Positions 17,395-26,309 of a stretch of DNA of 64,000 bases are shown here, one piece after another. The DNA is taken from assembly GCA_015059685.1 (NCBI GenBank), contig SUZW01000009.1:1-64000 (forward strand), in the 5' to 3' direction. The stretch comes from Rikenellaceae bacterium (lineage in GTDB: Bacteria > Bacteroidota > Bacteroidia > Bacteroidales > Rikenellaceae). Position numbers and translations under genes: made by a program. Positions within the stretch are counted from its first letter, which is position 1, and each line of letters begins with the position of its first letter. Below the pieces are notes generated by a model. That model was not told the DNA's origin. It searched no databases and saw nothing but the letters and a program-made list of their open reading frames with translations.

Positions 17395-17741
17395 AAATCG
17401 TTCTGGCGGGTAAATTTTGCACGAGTGCGTCGGTCGCCGAAATCCTCTCATAGGTTTACTATGCTGCGGTTTTGTCGCCTGGCCTCGCACAAAAATAATC
17501 TCATCAGCTCCGATTTTTCGGGCAGGAAGCAGGAAGTTGAGAACGGAAAATGGAAAGCGCACCCCAGAAAGCTGACTAAAAGTCAGCGTCCCCAACAAGC
17601 GACCATCGGGAGCGCCCCCAAAAAGCCAACTTGTTGGCGCCCCCATTTTCACCTGCGCCTCGACAACTTAAAGAGTTCAAATTAACCAAATAAAAGCCAA
17701 AGGCCAAAGGTCAATGGCTAAAAGCAAAAAAATATAGAGGT
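17395..17741. repeat. Repeat-filled gap between lpxC-fabZ and lpxA
   Basis: No gene is seen in these 347 bases. About 17395-17520 is a copy (B) of the long imperfect palindrome, with TTTTGCACGAG and CCTCGCACAAAAAT arms. About 17557-17645 is a reversed hairpin-module array (GCTGACTAAAAGTCAGC; CCATCGGGAGC; GCCAACTTGTTGGC, joined by CCCC). It is followed by a degenerate reversed header (CCTGCGCCTCGACAACTT). About 17693-17727 holds five degenerate 7-bp units of the AAAGCCA/ATGGCTA type just before lpxA. Confidence 0.75.
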
Positions 17742-18524
17742 ATGATTAGTCCTTTAGCTTATGTTCATCCCGATGCGAAGTTGGGAAAAAATGTTACGGT
17801 AGAGCCGTTTGCCTACATTGCGGGCGATGTTGTGATTGGTGACGATTGTTGGATAGGTCCGGGTGCCGTTATCAACGATGGCGCACGCCTCGGCAAGCGC
17901 AACAAGGTACATACAGCGGCTTCGATAGCCTGCCTTCCGCAGGATTTGAAGTTTGTGGGCGAGAAGACCACCGCTGTGATTGGTGACGACAACGACATCC
18001 GAGAGTATGTGACCATCAGTCGTGGTACAGCATCTCGAGGCACCACGGTTGTGGGCGATGGCAACTTGTTGATGGCCTATGTCCATGTTGCGCACGACGA
18101 TGTTGTAGGTAGCCACTGCGTTATTGCCAATCGTGTTTCGTTGGCCGGTGAGGTCGAGGTGGGCGATTGGGTTGTTATCGGTGGTCACTCGGCTGTGCAT
18201 CAGTGGGTGAAGATTGGCGCACACGCAATGATACAGGGTGGTACGCTCCTTACACAGGATGTTCCTCCATTTGTTGTGGTGCGTAGCGATACGAGTGCCT
18301 ATGCCGGCTTCAACAAGTTGGGCTTGACTCGTCGTGGCTTCACTGCCGAGCAGATTGAGGCTATACACAACACCTGCCGTGTGTTGTTCCAGAGCGACCT
18401 GAACTACACCAACGCCTGCAACGAGGCGGAGGCTACGCTGCCGCAGTCAGCGGAGCGCGATGCGCTGATTGAGTTCGTGCGCTCGTCGTCGAGAGGTGTC
18501 ATCAAACAGTATGGTCGAAAATAG
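17742..18524 (+). CDS. lpxA: UDP-N-acetylglucosamine acyltransferase
   Basis: First enzyme of lipid A synthesis, transferring a 3-hydroxyacyl chain from ACP to UDP-GlcNAc. The 260-residue protein is a left-handed beta-helix of hexapeptide repeats (ISPLAYVHPDAKLGKNVTVE onward). It has the catalytic His in LMAYVHVAHDDVVG (about residues 107-120) and the GGHSAVHQWVKIG loop. The length is normal. It is the first of five closely spaced genes (lpxA-lutABC-phosphoesterase). Confidence 0.96.
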   Translation: MISPLAYVHPDAKLGKNVTVEPFAYIAGDVVIGDDCWIGPGAVINDGARLGKRNKVHTAASIACLPQDLKFVGEKTTAVIGDDNDIREYVTISRGTASRGTTVVGDGNLLMAYVHVAHDDVVGSHCVIANRVSLAGEVEVGDWVVIGGHSAVHQWVKIGAHAMIQGGTLLTQDVPPFVVVRSDTSAYAGFNKLGLTRRGFTAEQIEAIHNTCRVLFQSDLNYTNACNEAEATLPQSAERDALIEFVRSSSRGVIKQYGRK

Positions 18525-18535
18525 ATATTGACGAT

Positions 18536-19276
18536 ATGAAGGTCGCCTTGTTTATCCCTTGCTATGTGAACGCTCTCTATCCCGAGGTGGGGGAGGCTTC
18601 GTATAGGCTCCTTCGCTCGTTGGGCGTAGATGTCGATTATCCGCTGGAGCAGACCTGCTGCGGTCAGCCTATGGCAAATGCAGGCTACGAGGCCGATGCA
18701 AAGCCTCTGGCCAAGAAGATGGAGCGTCTGTTTGCCGGCTACGACTATGTCGTAGGCCCTTCGGCAAGCTGTGTGTCGTTTGTGCGTGAGGGTTACCCTC
18801 GATTGACGCATCATGACGACGATAAGGAGTGTTTGGCGAGCCACATCTACGAGATTTGTGAGTTTATTCACGATGTGGTACGCCCTACGAAGCTCGATGC
18901 TCGCTTTCCGCACAAGGTGTCGCTGCACAACTCGTGTCATGGTGTCCGCTTGATGGGCTTGAGCGCACCGAGCGAGATGAATATCCCGTACTACTCGAAG
19001 CTGCGTAACTTGTTGTCGCTTGTCGAGGGTGTCGAGGTTGTGGAGCCGGAGCGCAAAGATGAGTGTTGCGGCTTTGGTGGCCTCTTCTCGATAGAGGAGA
19101 GTGCCGTGTCGAAGCGTATGGCGCACGACAAGGTTGCTCGCCATGTGGCTACGGGTGCAGAGTATATCACGGGAGCCGACTCTTCGTGCCTGATGAATAT
19201 GCAGGGCATTATCGAGAATGAGGGGTTAGCAATTCGAACCAAACATATTATCGAAATCTTAACAGCAAAGGAATGA
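18536..19276 (+). CDS. lutA: LutA-type lactate utilization Fe-S protein
   Basis: A subunit of the LutABC complex, which oxidizes L-lactate to pyruvate. The 246-residue protein carries two cysteine-rich CCG domains: CCGQPMANAGYEADA near residue 42 and HNSCHG with CCGFGGLFSIEE near residues 143 and 180. It starts 11 bases after lpxA and its stop overlaps the lutB start by four bases (ATGA), so translation is coupled. No lactate permease is adjacent. Confidence 0.93.
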   Translation: MKVALFIPCYVNALYPEVGEASYRLLRSLGVDVDYPLEQTCCGQPMANAGYEADAKPLAKKMERLFAGYDYVVGPSASCVSFVREGYPRLTHHDDDKECLASHIYEICEFIHDVVRPTKLDARFPHKVSLHNSCHGVRLMGLSAPSEMNIPYYSKLRNLLSLVEGVEVVEPERKDECCGFGGLFSIEESAVSKRMAHDKVARHVATGAEYITGADSSCLMNMQGIIENEGLAIRTKHIIEILTAKE

Positions 19277-20625
19277 GCAGTCACGCAGGTAAGGCCAAGA
19301 AGTTCTTGATGAACGAGGCCCGTTCGGTATGGCACGACAAGGCGCTCTTTGCCGTGCGAGAGAAACGAGATAGGCAGGCCTACTCCCTGCCCGAGTGGGA
19401 GGAGTTGCGCAATACAGCGTCGGCCATAAAGGAGCATACGCTGTCGCATCTTGCAGAGTATCTGGAGGAGTTCGAGCGCAAGGCTACGCAGAATGGCATA
19501 AAGATACATTGGGCGGAGTCGGGCGACGATATGAATAAGATTGTGGGCGACATCATCGCCGAGAAGGGTGCAAAGCATCTGGTCAAGAGCAAGTCTATGT
19601 TGGCCGAGGAGTGTGGCCTGGCACCATACCTCGAGGAGCGAGGCGTGGAGGTCGTCGAGAGCGACCTTGGTGAGCGCATTGTGCAGCTGATGCACTGCGC
19701 ACCGAGCCATATCGTCTTGCCGGCGATACACATCAAGCGTGAGGAGGTTGGCGAGTTGTTCGAGCGTGAGCTTGGCACCGAGCAGGGTAACTCCGACCCA
19801 ACATACCTTACACACGAGGCGCGCAAGCACTTGCGTGAGAAGTTTATGCAGGCCGATGTTGCGATGACGGGTGTGAATTTCGCCATTGCCGAGGAGGGAG
19901 CCTTTGCCGTATGTACCAACGAGGGAAATGCCGATATGGGTACTTCGCATGCTCCGCTGCATATCGCAATTATGGGTCTGGAGAAGGTTATACCTAACTT
20001 GGCATCACTCGGAGTCTTTACTCGTCTGTTGGCACGCTCGGCTACGGGACAACCTATCACGACCTACACCTCGATATACCGCAAACCCGAGGAGGGCAAG
20101 GAGCTGCACCTCGTCATTGTCGATAATGGCCGTACCGAGTCGTTGGCAAACGAGGCACACCGCAATATGTTGAAGTGTATGCGTTGCGGTGCTTGTATGA
20201 ATACTTGCCCTGTATATCGTCGTTCGGGTGGCTACTCATACTCCTACTTTATCCCGGGACCACTCGGCATAAATCTCGGAATGTTACGCTCGCCAAAGCT
20301 CTATGCCGGCAATATGTCGGGTTGTTCGTTGTGCTACTCCTGTTCGGGAGTCTGCCCTGCGAAGGTCGATTTGGCGGAGCAGATATACGCTTGGCGACAG
20401 CAGATGAACAGCCTTGGTGTTGCAGCACCAAGCAAGAAGCTGATTGTCAAGGCGATGAATATGATTATGCGTAGCGGTTGGGTATTCGATACAGCTATAA
20501 GCTGCGCACCATATCTGCCACGCTTCACCTACAATAACGGGCTTAATCCGTGGTACGGAGGGCGTGAGATGCCGCACTTTGCGAAGCGTAGTTTTAAGGT
20601 CGTATGGCGTAAAATGGAGAAGTAA
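19273..20625 (+). CDS. lutB: LutB-type lactate utilization iron-sulfur protein
   Basis: A 450-residue LutB-family subunit. The N-terminal DUF162-like region precedes two ferredoxin-type cysteine clusters, CMRCGACMNTCPVYR (about residues 306-320) and CSLCYSCSGVCPAKVD (about 356-371), expected to bind two [4Fe-4S] clusters for electron transfer. A C-terminal helical region follows. It overlaps lutA by four bases and precedes lutC by two. Confidence 0.95.
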   Translation: MSSHAGKAKKFLMNEARSVWHDKALFAVREKRDRQAYSLPEWEELRNTASAIKEHTLSHLAEYLEEFERKATQNGIKIHWAESGDDMNKIVGDIIAEKGAKHLVKSKSMLAEECGLAPYLEERGVEVVESDLGERIVQLMHCAPSHIVLPAIHIKREEVGELFERELGTEQGNSDPTYLTHEARKHLREKFMQADVAMTGVNFAIAEEGAFAVCTNEGNADMGTSHAPLHIAIMGLEKVIPNLASLGVFTRLLARSATGQPITTYTSIYRKPEEGKELHLVIVDNGRTESLANEAHRNMLKCMRCGACMNTCPVYRRSGGYSYSYFIPGPLGINLGMLRSPKLYAGNMSGCSLCYSCSGVCPAKVDLAEQIYAWRQQMNSLGVAAPSKKLIVKAMNMIMRSGWVFDTAISCAPYLPRFTYNNGLNPWYGGREMPHFAKRSFKVVWRKMEK

Positions 20626-20627
20626 CA

Positions 20628-21095
20628 ATGGGAGCAAGAGAGAATATACTGCGACGCATTGCCGATGCGGCAATGCCGAAGAGGGAGATGCCCGATGTTG
20701 GGGCTATCGCAAAGATTGCCTTCGAGGAGCGTGTGGCGAAGTTTGCCGAGATGGTGCAGTCGGTGGGTGGCGAGGTCAAGTATGTCGATGCGTCGGCTAT
20801 CGAGAGCCTTCCGCAACCGTGCCACCACAGCAAGTTAGCCGTAGCCGAGAATGGTGCGGTGTGGCTACCTTGTAAGGGCGACAGACGAGAGCTCTTTGCC
20901 TGCGAACATCTGCGTGTGGCGGTCAATGCTGCGGATGTGGTTGATACTATGCACGATGCCGTGGCACGAGTATCGCTCGAGGGCTACGAGTTCGGCGTTT
21001 TTGTGTCGGGACCTTCAAAGACAGCAGATATAGAGCAGGCGTTGGTCTTGGGCGCACACGGAGCAATGAAGGCGACAATATACATCTACAAATAA
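20628..21095 (+). CDS. lutC: LutC-type lactate utilization protein (DUF162)
   Basis: A 155-residue LUD-domain protein, third member of LutABC. Features include NGAVWLPC-like beta segments and the C-terminal FVSGPSKTADIEQALVLGAH (about residues 124-143), a family signature. It is shorter than Bacillus LutC (about 240) and closer to the compact Bacteroidota form. It starts 2 bases after lutB. Confidence 0.92.
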   Translation: MGARENILRRIADAAMPKREMPDVGAIAKIAFEERVAKFAEMVQSVGGEVKYVDASAIESLPQPCHHSKLAVAENGAVWLPCKGDRRELFACEHLRVAVNAADVVDTMHDAVARVSLEGYEFGVFVSGPSKTADIEQALVLGAHGAMKATIYIYK

Positions 21096-21103
21096 AACGC
21101 ACT

Positions 21104-22270
21104 ATGAGAAAACTACTTACCTGTATAGCTCTTGTGTGCGGTATCTACTCTGCACAGGCTATAAAGATTATCCACGGCCCATATCTGCAGGCCGTTACCG
21201 ACACCGAGGCCACGGTTGTGTGGGTTACCGATACCAATGCTCTGTCGTGGGTTGAGGTGGCACCCGATGATGGCACCCACTTCTACTACAAGGAACGCCC
21301 AAAATTCTACCAAACACGCTTCGGTAAGCGTACTATAGGCACACTGCACGAGGTACGAATTACGGGTCTGGAGCCGGGCAAGCAATACCGCTACGCCGTA
21401 GCTTCGAAGGAGGTGCTTGCGCAGAAGGGACCACGCATCCACTATGGCAATGTCGCATCCACAAATGTCTATCGCAAGGGCGCACACACTATCCCTACGC
21501 TCAACCCTGCGAAGGAGGAGATAGAGTTTGTGGTGATGAATGATGTCCACTCCAAGATAGATAAGATGGAGGCGTACCTCACACACTGCTTCCAAAAGGA
21601 GAAGACCGATATGGTATTCTTCAATGGCGATATGGTTAGCGATATTCCCAACGAGCAGGTGCTCTTTGATGGCTTCTTGGATACGGCTGTGAAGCACTTT
21701 GCAAGCAATACACCATTCTACTATGTGCGTGGTAACCACGAAACCCGTGGCAAGGGAGCTTTGAAATTTATGTCATATTTCCCAACTCCGACTGCCAAGC
21801 CATACTATACGATAAACCATGGCAATACCTTCTTTATCGTGCTCGATGGTGGCGAGGATAAACCCGATAGCAATATCGAGTACTACGAAACGGCAGCTTA
21901 CGACTCCTATCGCAAGGAGGAGGCCGAGTGGCTGAAGGAGGTTGTCGAGAGCGAGGCGTGCCGCAATGCCAAATATCGTGTTGTGCTGCTCCATATGCCG
22001 ACTATTAAAGGCAGCAAGTTGTGGCACGGAGCAAGACACGCAACCGAGTGCTTCATCCCTATCTTAAACAAGGCCAATATTACGGTTATGTTGTGTGGCC
22101 ATACCCACAAATACTCCTTCCATAACACGCCAGAGACTACCGAGGCAGCTTTTCCTATTCTTGTGAATAGCAATAGTGCAGTTTTGAAGGCAAATGTCAC
22201 GAGCAGCTGCATCAAGATAGATGTTGTAGATTTGGAGGGGAAGGTGGTTAAATCCCACTTGTTCAAGTAA
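21104..22270 (+). CDS. Exported purple-acid-phosphatase-like metallophosphoesterase
   Basis: A 388-residue periplasmic phosphoesterase with a signal peptide (MRKLLTCIALVCGIYSAQA). An N-terminal fibronectin-like domain (about 20-105; TEATVVWVTD, TGLEPGKQYRYAV) is typical of purple acid phosphatases. The calcineurin-like catalytic domain shows NDVHSKID, FFNGDMVSD, YVRGNHETRG, LLHMP and CGHTHKYSF, covering the metal-binding set. It probably releases phosphate from monoesters or diesters; the substrate is unknown. It starts 8 bases after lutC and is the last gene of that operon. Convergently, the tandem PHP phosphoesterases end about 430 bases further on. Confidence 0.85.
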   Translation: MRKLLTCIALVCGIYSAQAIKIIHGPYLQAVTDTEATVVWVTDTNALSWVEVAPDDGTHFYYKERPKFYQTRFGKRTIGTLHEVRITGLEPGKQYRYAVASKEVLAQKGPRIHYGNVASTNVYRKGAHTIPTLNPAKEEIEFVVMNDVHSKIDKMEAYLTHCFQKEKTDMVFFNGDMVSDIPNEQVLFDGFLDTAVKHFASNTPFYYVRGNHETRGKGALKFMSYFPTPTAKPYYTINHGNTFFIVLDGGEDKPDSNIEYYETAAYDSYRKEEAEWLKEVVESEACRNAKYRVVLLHMPTIKGSKLWHGARHATECFIPILNKANITVMLCGHTHKYSFHNTPETTEAAFPILVNSNSAVLKANVTSSCIKIDVVDLEGKVVKSHLFK

Positions 22271-22432
22271 AAATCGTTCTGAAAATCGTTCTGACGAGTT
22301 CTTTTTGCACGAGCCTGCGGAGAGCGAAATGCTCACATACCTCAAAGTATGCTCCGCTTTCGCTCCCTGGCCTCGCACAAAAATAATCTCGTCATTGACG
22401 ATTTTTTTTGCAGGAATTGTTCTGCTCCTCAT

Positions 22433-22468
22433 AACAAGATGGGTATCGTTTTCGATACCCATCTTGTT
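22433..22468 (+). terminator. Hairpin terminator of lpxA-lut-phosphoesterase operon
   Basis: A perfect 16-bp stem AACAAGATGGGTATCG / CGATACCCATCTTGTT with a TTTT loop. The downstream T-tract is poor, so it may be a processing or stability hairpin instead. Confidence 0.6.
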
Positions 22469-22646
22469 GGTTGTTAGCTGTTTTTGTTGTGGGAACTCTC
22501 GAGGTGGTTGGTGGCGCAAGTAAAATAAGGGTTAGTAAGGGCTAGTAACGGCTAGTAAAGAAGGCGCTATACCCTTACTGGCCCTTAATAGCCCTTACTG
22601 GCCGTTACTGACCGTTATCAGATTGCGCCAACTCTCCACTCTCAAC

Positions 22647-22690
22647 AAAACAGAGGGACACTTCCGAAAAGGAAAGTGTCCCTCTGTTTT
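22647..22690. terminator. Bidirectional terminator ending the PHP operon
   Basis: A long stem AAAACAGAGGGACACTT / AAGTGTCCCTCTGTTTT with A and T tracts on either side. It lies 16 bases beyond the stop of the last minus-strand PHP gene. Confidence 0.88.
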
Positions 22691-22705
22691 ATTGGTCTCG
22701 AGTCT

Positions 22706-23905
22706 TTAATCTTGCAGTCTAATAGTGATATTTTTATTATCCTCACACCACATATTGCCAATACGCAAGAGAGGTTCGCTTGACACGCCTCCCTTTGCAA
22801 TGAAGCGAATAGTCACCGTGCCGAATGGGTGTAGGTGGTATGTAGTACCACCGAGGTGTAGAGTGTATCGTATCGACGAGAGGTTTGTAACCATATAGGT
22901 ACAATTACCCTGACTATCTTTCGAGAGAAACTTCGAGCGAGTCGAGGCGGTGAAGAGTGCGCCCAGCAGCTCCTTGGTGCCGATGATATTTCCTGCACAG
23001 TAGCCGAGTGTGCGACGAGCCTCCAAGGCCTCACGAATAGCCTCGGCGGTATTCTCCTTCGCCAGAATAAAGGTCATGGTACGATATACGCCCAAGCCTC
23101 TCAACTCGTCCATAGTAGGGTGGTGGGTATCGGTAGCGGCAACCATATAGAAGTTGCGCTCGATAGCACGACGCACGGTAGGAGGGTAGAACGAGAAGGC
23201 ATTTGCCACCTCGATACCGTCAATCAACCCTGCATCGTAGGCCTTCTGCTCGAACTCGGTGATGTCGCAAGTTGTGCGCTTGTAACCCGGGTGGTTGTGC
23301 GTGATAAGGGCACCCTGCGCACGAGCCTTGCGGAGCGACTTCAACGGATCGGGGTCGTAGATTTTGTTGTTATCCTTGGTAAAGAGGGCGCAGTAGTGGC
23401 CGATATCTGTGGCGTGGCGTGTAATCTCGATACCCGGGATAAGGAGCATATTGTCGTATTGGCTCATAGCCTTCTTGGCCAACTCGACCGAGAGGTTGAG
23501 GTCGGCAAGGATGCCCCTCTTGTCGGCTGGCTCCACGATAACATTGGTATTTACCCCCTTGTGCGGTTTTTTGTTGGCATTGTAGTTCTTGGTGAACTTG
23601 AGAAAGTGGTTCTCCCACGGACGGTACTCCAAGTGCTCGGTTATGGCCAAGATATCCAAACCATCCAACCACGCCTCTCGTACTCGCTCCGCTGGTGTCA
23701 CATGACCATCAGAGAATATGGTGTGGACATGCAGGTCGGCCTTGTAGATGTTGTAGCCATTGACCTGTGGCAGAACAATCTCGGTACGATGCAGAGGGTG
23801 GCGAATGCCTGCCATTTCCCTCACCTCTGGAACTTTGGACTGCGCCACACTCGACGATATGCCGAGTGTTGCACACAATACGAGAAGCAAGATAATTCGT
23901 TTCAT
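22706..23905 (-). CDS. Exported PHP-domain phosphoesterase, paralogue 1 (last in operon)
   Basis: A 399-residue periplasmic protein (signal peptide MKRIILLLVLCATLGISSSVAQ) of the PHP family, related to the Sb-PDE-type phosphodiesterases. Metal-site motifs in order: DLHVHTIFSDG (about 58-68), AITEHLEYRP, GIEITRHATDIGHYCALF, THNHPGYKR, DGIEVANAF and ATDTHHP. All expected ligands (HxH, D, H, E, H, H, DxH) are present. A C-terminal beta-rich domain of about 130 residues is shared by all seven paralogues (VTNLSSIRYTLHLGG). Likely a metal-dependent phosphodiesterase or monoesterase; the substrate is unknown. It ends the six-gene operon. Confidence 0.82.
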   Translation of the reverse strand: MKRIILLLVLCATLGISSSVAQSKVPEVREMAGIRHPLHRTEIVLPQVNGYNIYKADLHVHTIFSDGHVTPAERVREAWLDGLDILAITEHLEYRPWENHFLKFTKNYNANKKPHKGVNTNVIVEPADKRGILADLNLSVELAKKAMSQYDNMLLIPGIEITRHATDIGHYCALFTKDNNKIYDPDPLKSLRKARAQGALITHNHPGYKRTTCDITEFEQKAYDAGLIDGIEVANAFSFYPPTVRRAIERNFYMVAATDTHHPTMDELRGLGVYRTMTFILAKENTAEAIREALEARRTLGYCAGNIIGTKELLGALFTASTRSKFLSKDSQGNCTYMVTNLSSIRYTLHLGGTTYHLHPFGTVTIRFIAKGGVSSEPLLRIGNMWCEDNKNITIRLQD

Positions 23906-23914
23906 AGGTCTCTA

Positions 23915-25093
23915 TTAGTAGTTAAGTTTTATCTCGAGGTTTTTACGCTCTGTGTGTATCATATTTGTCACAACAATCGGTATCTCGCCCTTATCTACCG
24001 AGATTGTCACCGCACCCAAAGCAGGTATGGTGTATGGGCGGTATCCACAGGTGATGTGATACTCGATTGAGGAGTTGTTGCGAAGAGAGAAGGTAACCTT
24101 GCCCTTCTCCTTGTTCTCGTGTACCTTCTCTGCCTTTACCGAGGCGTGGAATAGGTCGGAGAGCAACCTCTCCTCGCCAATGACATAGCCTGCCGAGTAA
24201 CAGAGTGTGCGACGAGCCTTCAAAGCCTCACGAATACCCTTCTCGCTCTTCTCCTTGGCGAAGATAAGAGTCATATTGCGGAATATGCCAAGGGAGCTAA
24301 ACTGCTCACTGGTAGGCTTGTGGGTGTCAGTGGCCGATACCATGTAGAACTTACGCTCGATAGCACGACGCACGATTTTCGGATAGAAGGCATTGCCATT
24401 TACAACCTCGATACCATCGATCAACCCCTCGTCGTATGCTTTCTGCTCGAACTCGGTAATATCGACCGATGTGCGTTCCCAACCCGGGTGGTTGTGGGTG
24501 ATGAGTGCGCCCTGTGCGTGAGCATTACGAAGTGCCTGCAAATCGTCACGGTCGTAGATAGTGTTGTTGTCCTTGGTGAAGAGGGCGCAGTAGTGGCCAA
24601 TCTTCACGGGCTCACGCGATATCTCCGTACCACGGATAAGGAAGAGGTCGGGATATAATTTGACCTGCGACTTTGCCAAGTTGTACGAGAAGTTCAAATC
24701 GGCAATGATGCCTCGCTCGTCAGCCGGCACACCACGAGAACAACGGGTGTTGATAGGCTCAAAGCCCTTATTGTCCGGCGAGTAGTTTTTCAGAAATTTA
24801 AGCATTGAGCGCTCCTGACGACGAGTCTCGATATGGTCGGTGATGGCCAAGATGTCGAGTCCGTCGTGCCACGCCTCACGCACACGCTCCTCGGGCGTAA
24901 CCTCACCATCGGAGTAGATTGTATGCACATGCAGGTCGGCTTTGTAGCAGTTGTAACCATTAACCTGCGGAATGATAATCTCGGTACGACCGACCTGTTT
25001 CTCGAAAAGTCGTTCGGTATCGGGGTTATACTTCGCTACGCTCGATGCGATGCCGAGAGCGACCAATATAAGCGTTACTATGTATCGTTTCAT
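23915..25093 (-). CDS. Exported PHP-domain phosphoesterase, paralogue 2
   Basis: The fifth-transcribed paralogue, 392 residues, with signal peptide MKRYIVTLILVALGIASSVA. The ORF track extends upstream to 25132, overlapping the previous gene, but the ATG at 25093 fits the signal peptide and leaves a 14-base gap. PHP motifs: DLHVHTIYSDGEVTP, ITDHIETRR, GTEISREPVKIGHYCALF, THNHPGWERT, DGIEVVNGNAF and ATDTHKP. All predicted metal ligands are present. It contains an extra segment (NTRCSRGVPADERGI) in the loop also variable in its siblings, which may set specificity. Confidence 0.82.
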   Translation of the reverse strand: MKRYIVTLILVALGIASSVAKYNPDTERLFEKQVGRTEIIIPQVNGYNCYKADLHVHTIYSDGEVTPEERVREAWHDGLDILAITDHIETRRQERSMLKFLKNYSPDNKGFEPINTRCSRGVPADERGIIADLNFSYNLAKSQVKLYPDLFLIRGTEISREPVKIGHYCALFTKDNNTIYDRDDLQALRNAHAQGALITHNHPGWERTSVDITEFEQKAYDEGLIDGIEVVNGNAFYPKIVRRAIERKFYMVSATDTHKPTSEQFSSLGIFRNMTLIFAKEKSEKGIREALKARRTLCYSAGYVIGEERLLSDLFHASVKAEKVHENKEKGKVTFSLRNNSSIEYHITCGYRPYTIPALGAVTISVDKGEIPIVVTNMIHTERKNLEIKLNY

Positions 25094-25107
25094 TGTGATA
25101 GGAATTT

Positions 25108-26292
25108 TTATTTCGAAACCTTTAGAGTCCAAGTAGGGCGTTTGTCATCCGGCAACCAAAGGTTGTCGATGCGGTAGCGTGGGTCTTGCCACTCGCCACT
25201 CTTGCTCCTCTTGACCGTAACACGAATACTCTCCATACCCTTCAACTCACGCACGATTTGACCCTTGCGGAGGATGAATGGGAAGGAGGTGTTGTTGGTG
25301 ATGACAAAGGTACGAGCACCAGCCTTCTTGTCTTCGAACTGCAAACGGCAGGTTACCGAAGCATCGAAGAATGGTCGTAGCCACTGCTCCTCGCCCATGA
25401 TGTTGCCACCGCAATATACGAGTGTGCGACGCTTCAGGAGCGCATCTTTGATAGCCTTCTCGGTGTTCTCCTTGGCAAGGATAAGTGTCATTGTGCGGAA
25501 TATCCCCAAGCTCTTGAATACGGCCGATACTGGGTGGTGGGTATCGGTTGCTCCAACCATATAGAGGTCGTTGTCAACGGCACGACGCATAATTGGCGGA
25601 TAGAAGGTGTTGCCATTTACAATCTCGATACCGTCGAATAGACCTTGTGCCATAGCCGTAGCCTCAAACTCGGTCATCACACACTTGTCGCGCCTGATTA
25701 CGGGGTGGTTGTGTGTGATAAGGGCACCCTGCGCACGGGCGTTGCGGATGCACTGATAAGGGTCCTTGTCGAATACCGCCTCGATATCCTTCACGAAGAG
25801 AGCATTGTAGTCACTACCCGTCGATTGTGTGCGGCTGATCTCGGTGCCGTGGATGTAGAGTAGGTCGGGGTACTTTGCCGCCTCCTTGTCTGCCTCCTCG
25901 AATACGGCATTGAAATCGACCATCACACGACCACACTTTCCTGCGTGGGAGTATGGGTAAGGCTGCTCGTCGGGGTTGTACTTGCGGAGAGCCTTGAGCA
26001 TATACTTCTCGTAGCGACGAGCACCGAGGTGGTCGGTTATGGCTATAATATCCAAACCGTCGTACCACGCCTCACGAATACGCTCACGAGGCGTTACATC
26101 TCCATCCGAGTAGATTGTGTGCACATGCAGGTCGGCCTTGTAGCAGTTGAATCCCTTAACCTTTGGGGTTATAATCTCGGTACGGTCCTGCCCGAGCGTG
26201 AAGAAGCGGCGACGCACCACCTCCTTCTTCTGCGCCAAAGCATCGGAACTACCAAATGCCAAGAGTACAAGTATAATAAGTAATTTTTTCAT
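25108..26292 (-). CDS. Exported PHP-domain phosphoesterase, paralogue 3 (altered metal site)
   Basis: The fourth-transcribed paralogue, 394 residues, signal peptide MKKLLIILVLLAFGSSDALAQ. Motifs DLHVHTIYSDGDVTP, ITDHLGARR, THNHPVIRR, DGIEIVNGNTF and ATDTHHP are intact. The segment after the conserved GTEIS reads TGSDYNALF, where most siblings have GHYCALF or GHFNCLF. The His presumed to bind metal is therefore replaced by Asp. Paralogue 7 has a comparable change. Activity or metal preference may differ; a purely structural role is also possible. Confidence 0.8.
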   Translation of the reverse strand: MKKLLIILVLLAFGSSDALAQKKEVVRRRFFTLGQDRTEIITPKVKGFNCYKADLHVHTIYSDGDVTPRERIREAWYDGLDIIAITDHLGARRYEKYMLKALRKYNPDEQPYPYSHAGKCGRVMVDFNAVFEEADKEAAKYPDLLYIHGTEISRTQSTGSDYNALFVKDIEAVFDKDPYQCIRNARAQGALITHNHPVIRRDKCVMTEFEATAMAQGLFDGIEIVNGNTFYPPIMRRAVDNDLYMVGATDTHHPVSAVFKSLGIFRTMTLILAKENTEKAIKDALLKRRTLVYCGGNIMGEEQWLRPFFDASVTCRLQFEDKKAGARTFVITNNTSFPFILRKGQIVRELKGMESIRVTVKRSKSGEWQDPRYRIDNLWLPDDKRPTWTLKVSK

Positions 26293-26309
26293 AGTGTGTT
26301 TTGTTTTTT

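Larger units (their letters stand above)
22271..22705. repeat. Repeat-filled gap between convergent phosphoesterase genes
   Basis: No gene seen. About 22271-22412 is the clearest copy (C) of the long palindrome, with outer arms TTTTTGCACGAGCC / GGCCTCGCACAAAAA and an inner core GCTCACATAC / GTATGCTCCGC. A terminator hairpin lies at 22433-22468. About 22484-22645 is a composite element. It has a header GGGAACTCTCGAGGTGGTTG ending GGCGCAAG, then 10-bp GGGCTAGTAA-like units in both orientations around GGCGCTATACCC, ending TGCGCCAACTCTC. A second terminator at 22647-22690 closes the gap. Confidence 0.75.

Noticed and set aside
16684-17652. 322-residue minus-strand ORF
   Set aside because: It is the antisense shadow of lpxC-fabZ and continues into the repeat gap; no family features.
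18536-22270. Idea that lutABC and the PHP genes form one lactate/phosphate system
   Set aside because: They are on opposite strands, separated by two terminators and a repeat element, and share no motif.
23120-24070. 316-residue + strand ORF over the PHP genes (also 26340-27437 and 29043-29915)
   Set aside because: Antisense shadows of tandem PHP genes, which are similar to each other because the sense genes are paralogous.
25094-25132. Apparent overlap of PHP paralogues 2 and 3
   Set aside because: The overlap comes from an early in-frame ATG; the ATG at 25093 starts the signal peptide and leaves a normal 14-base gap.
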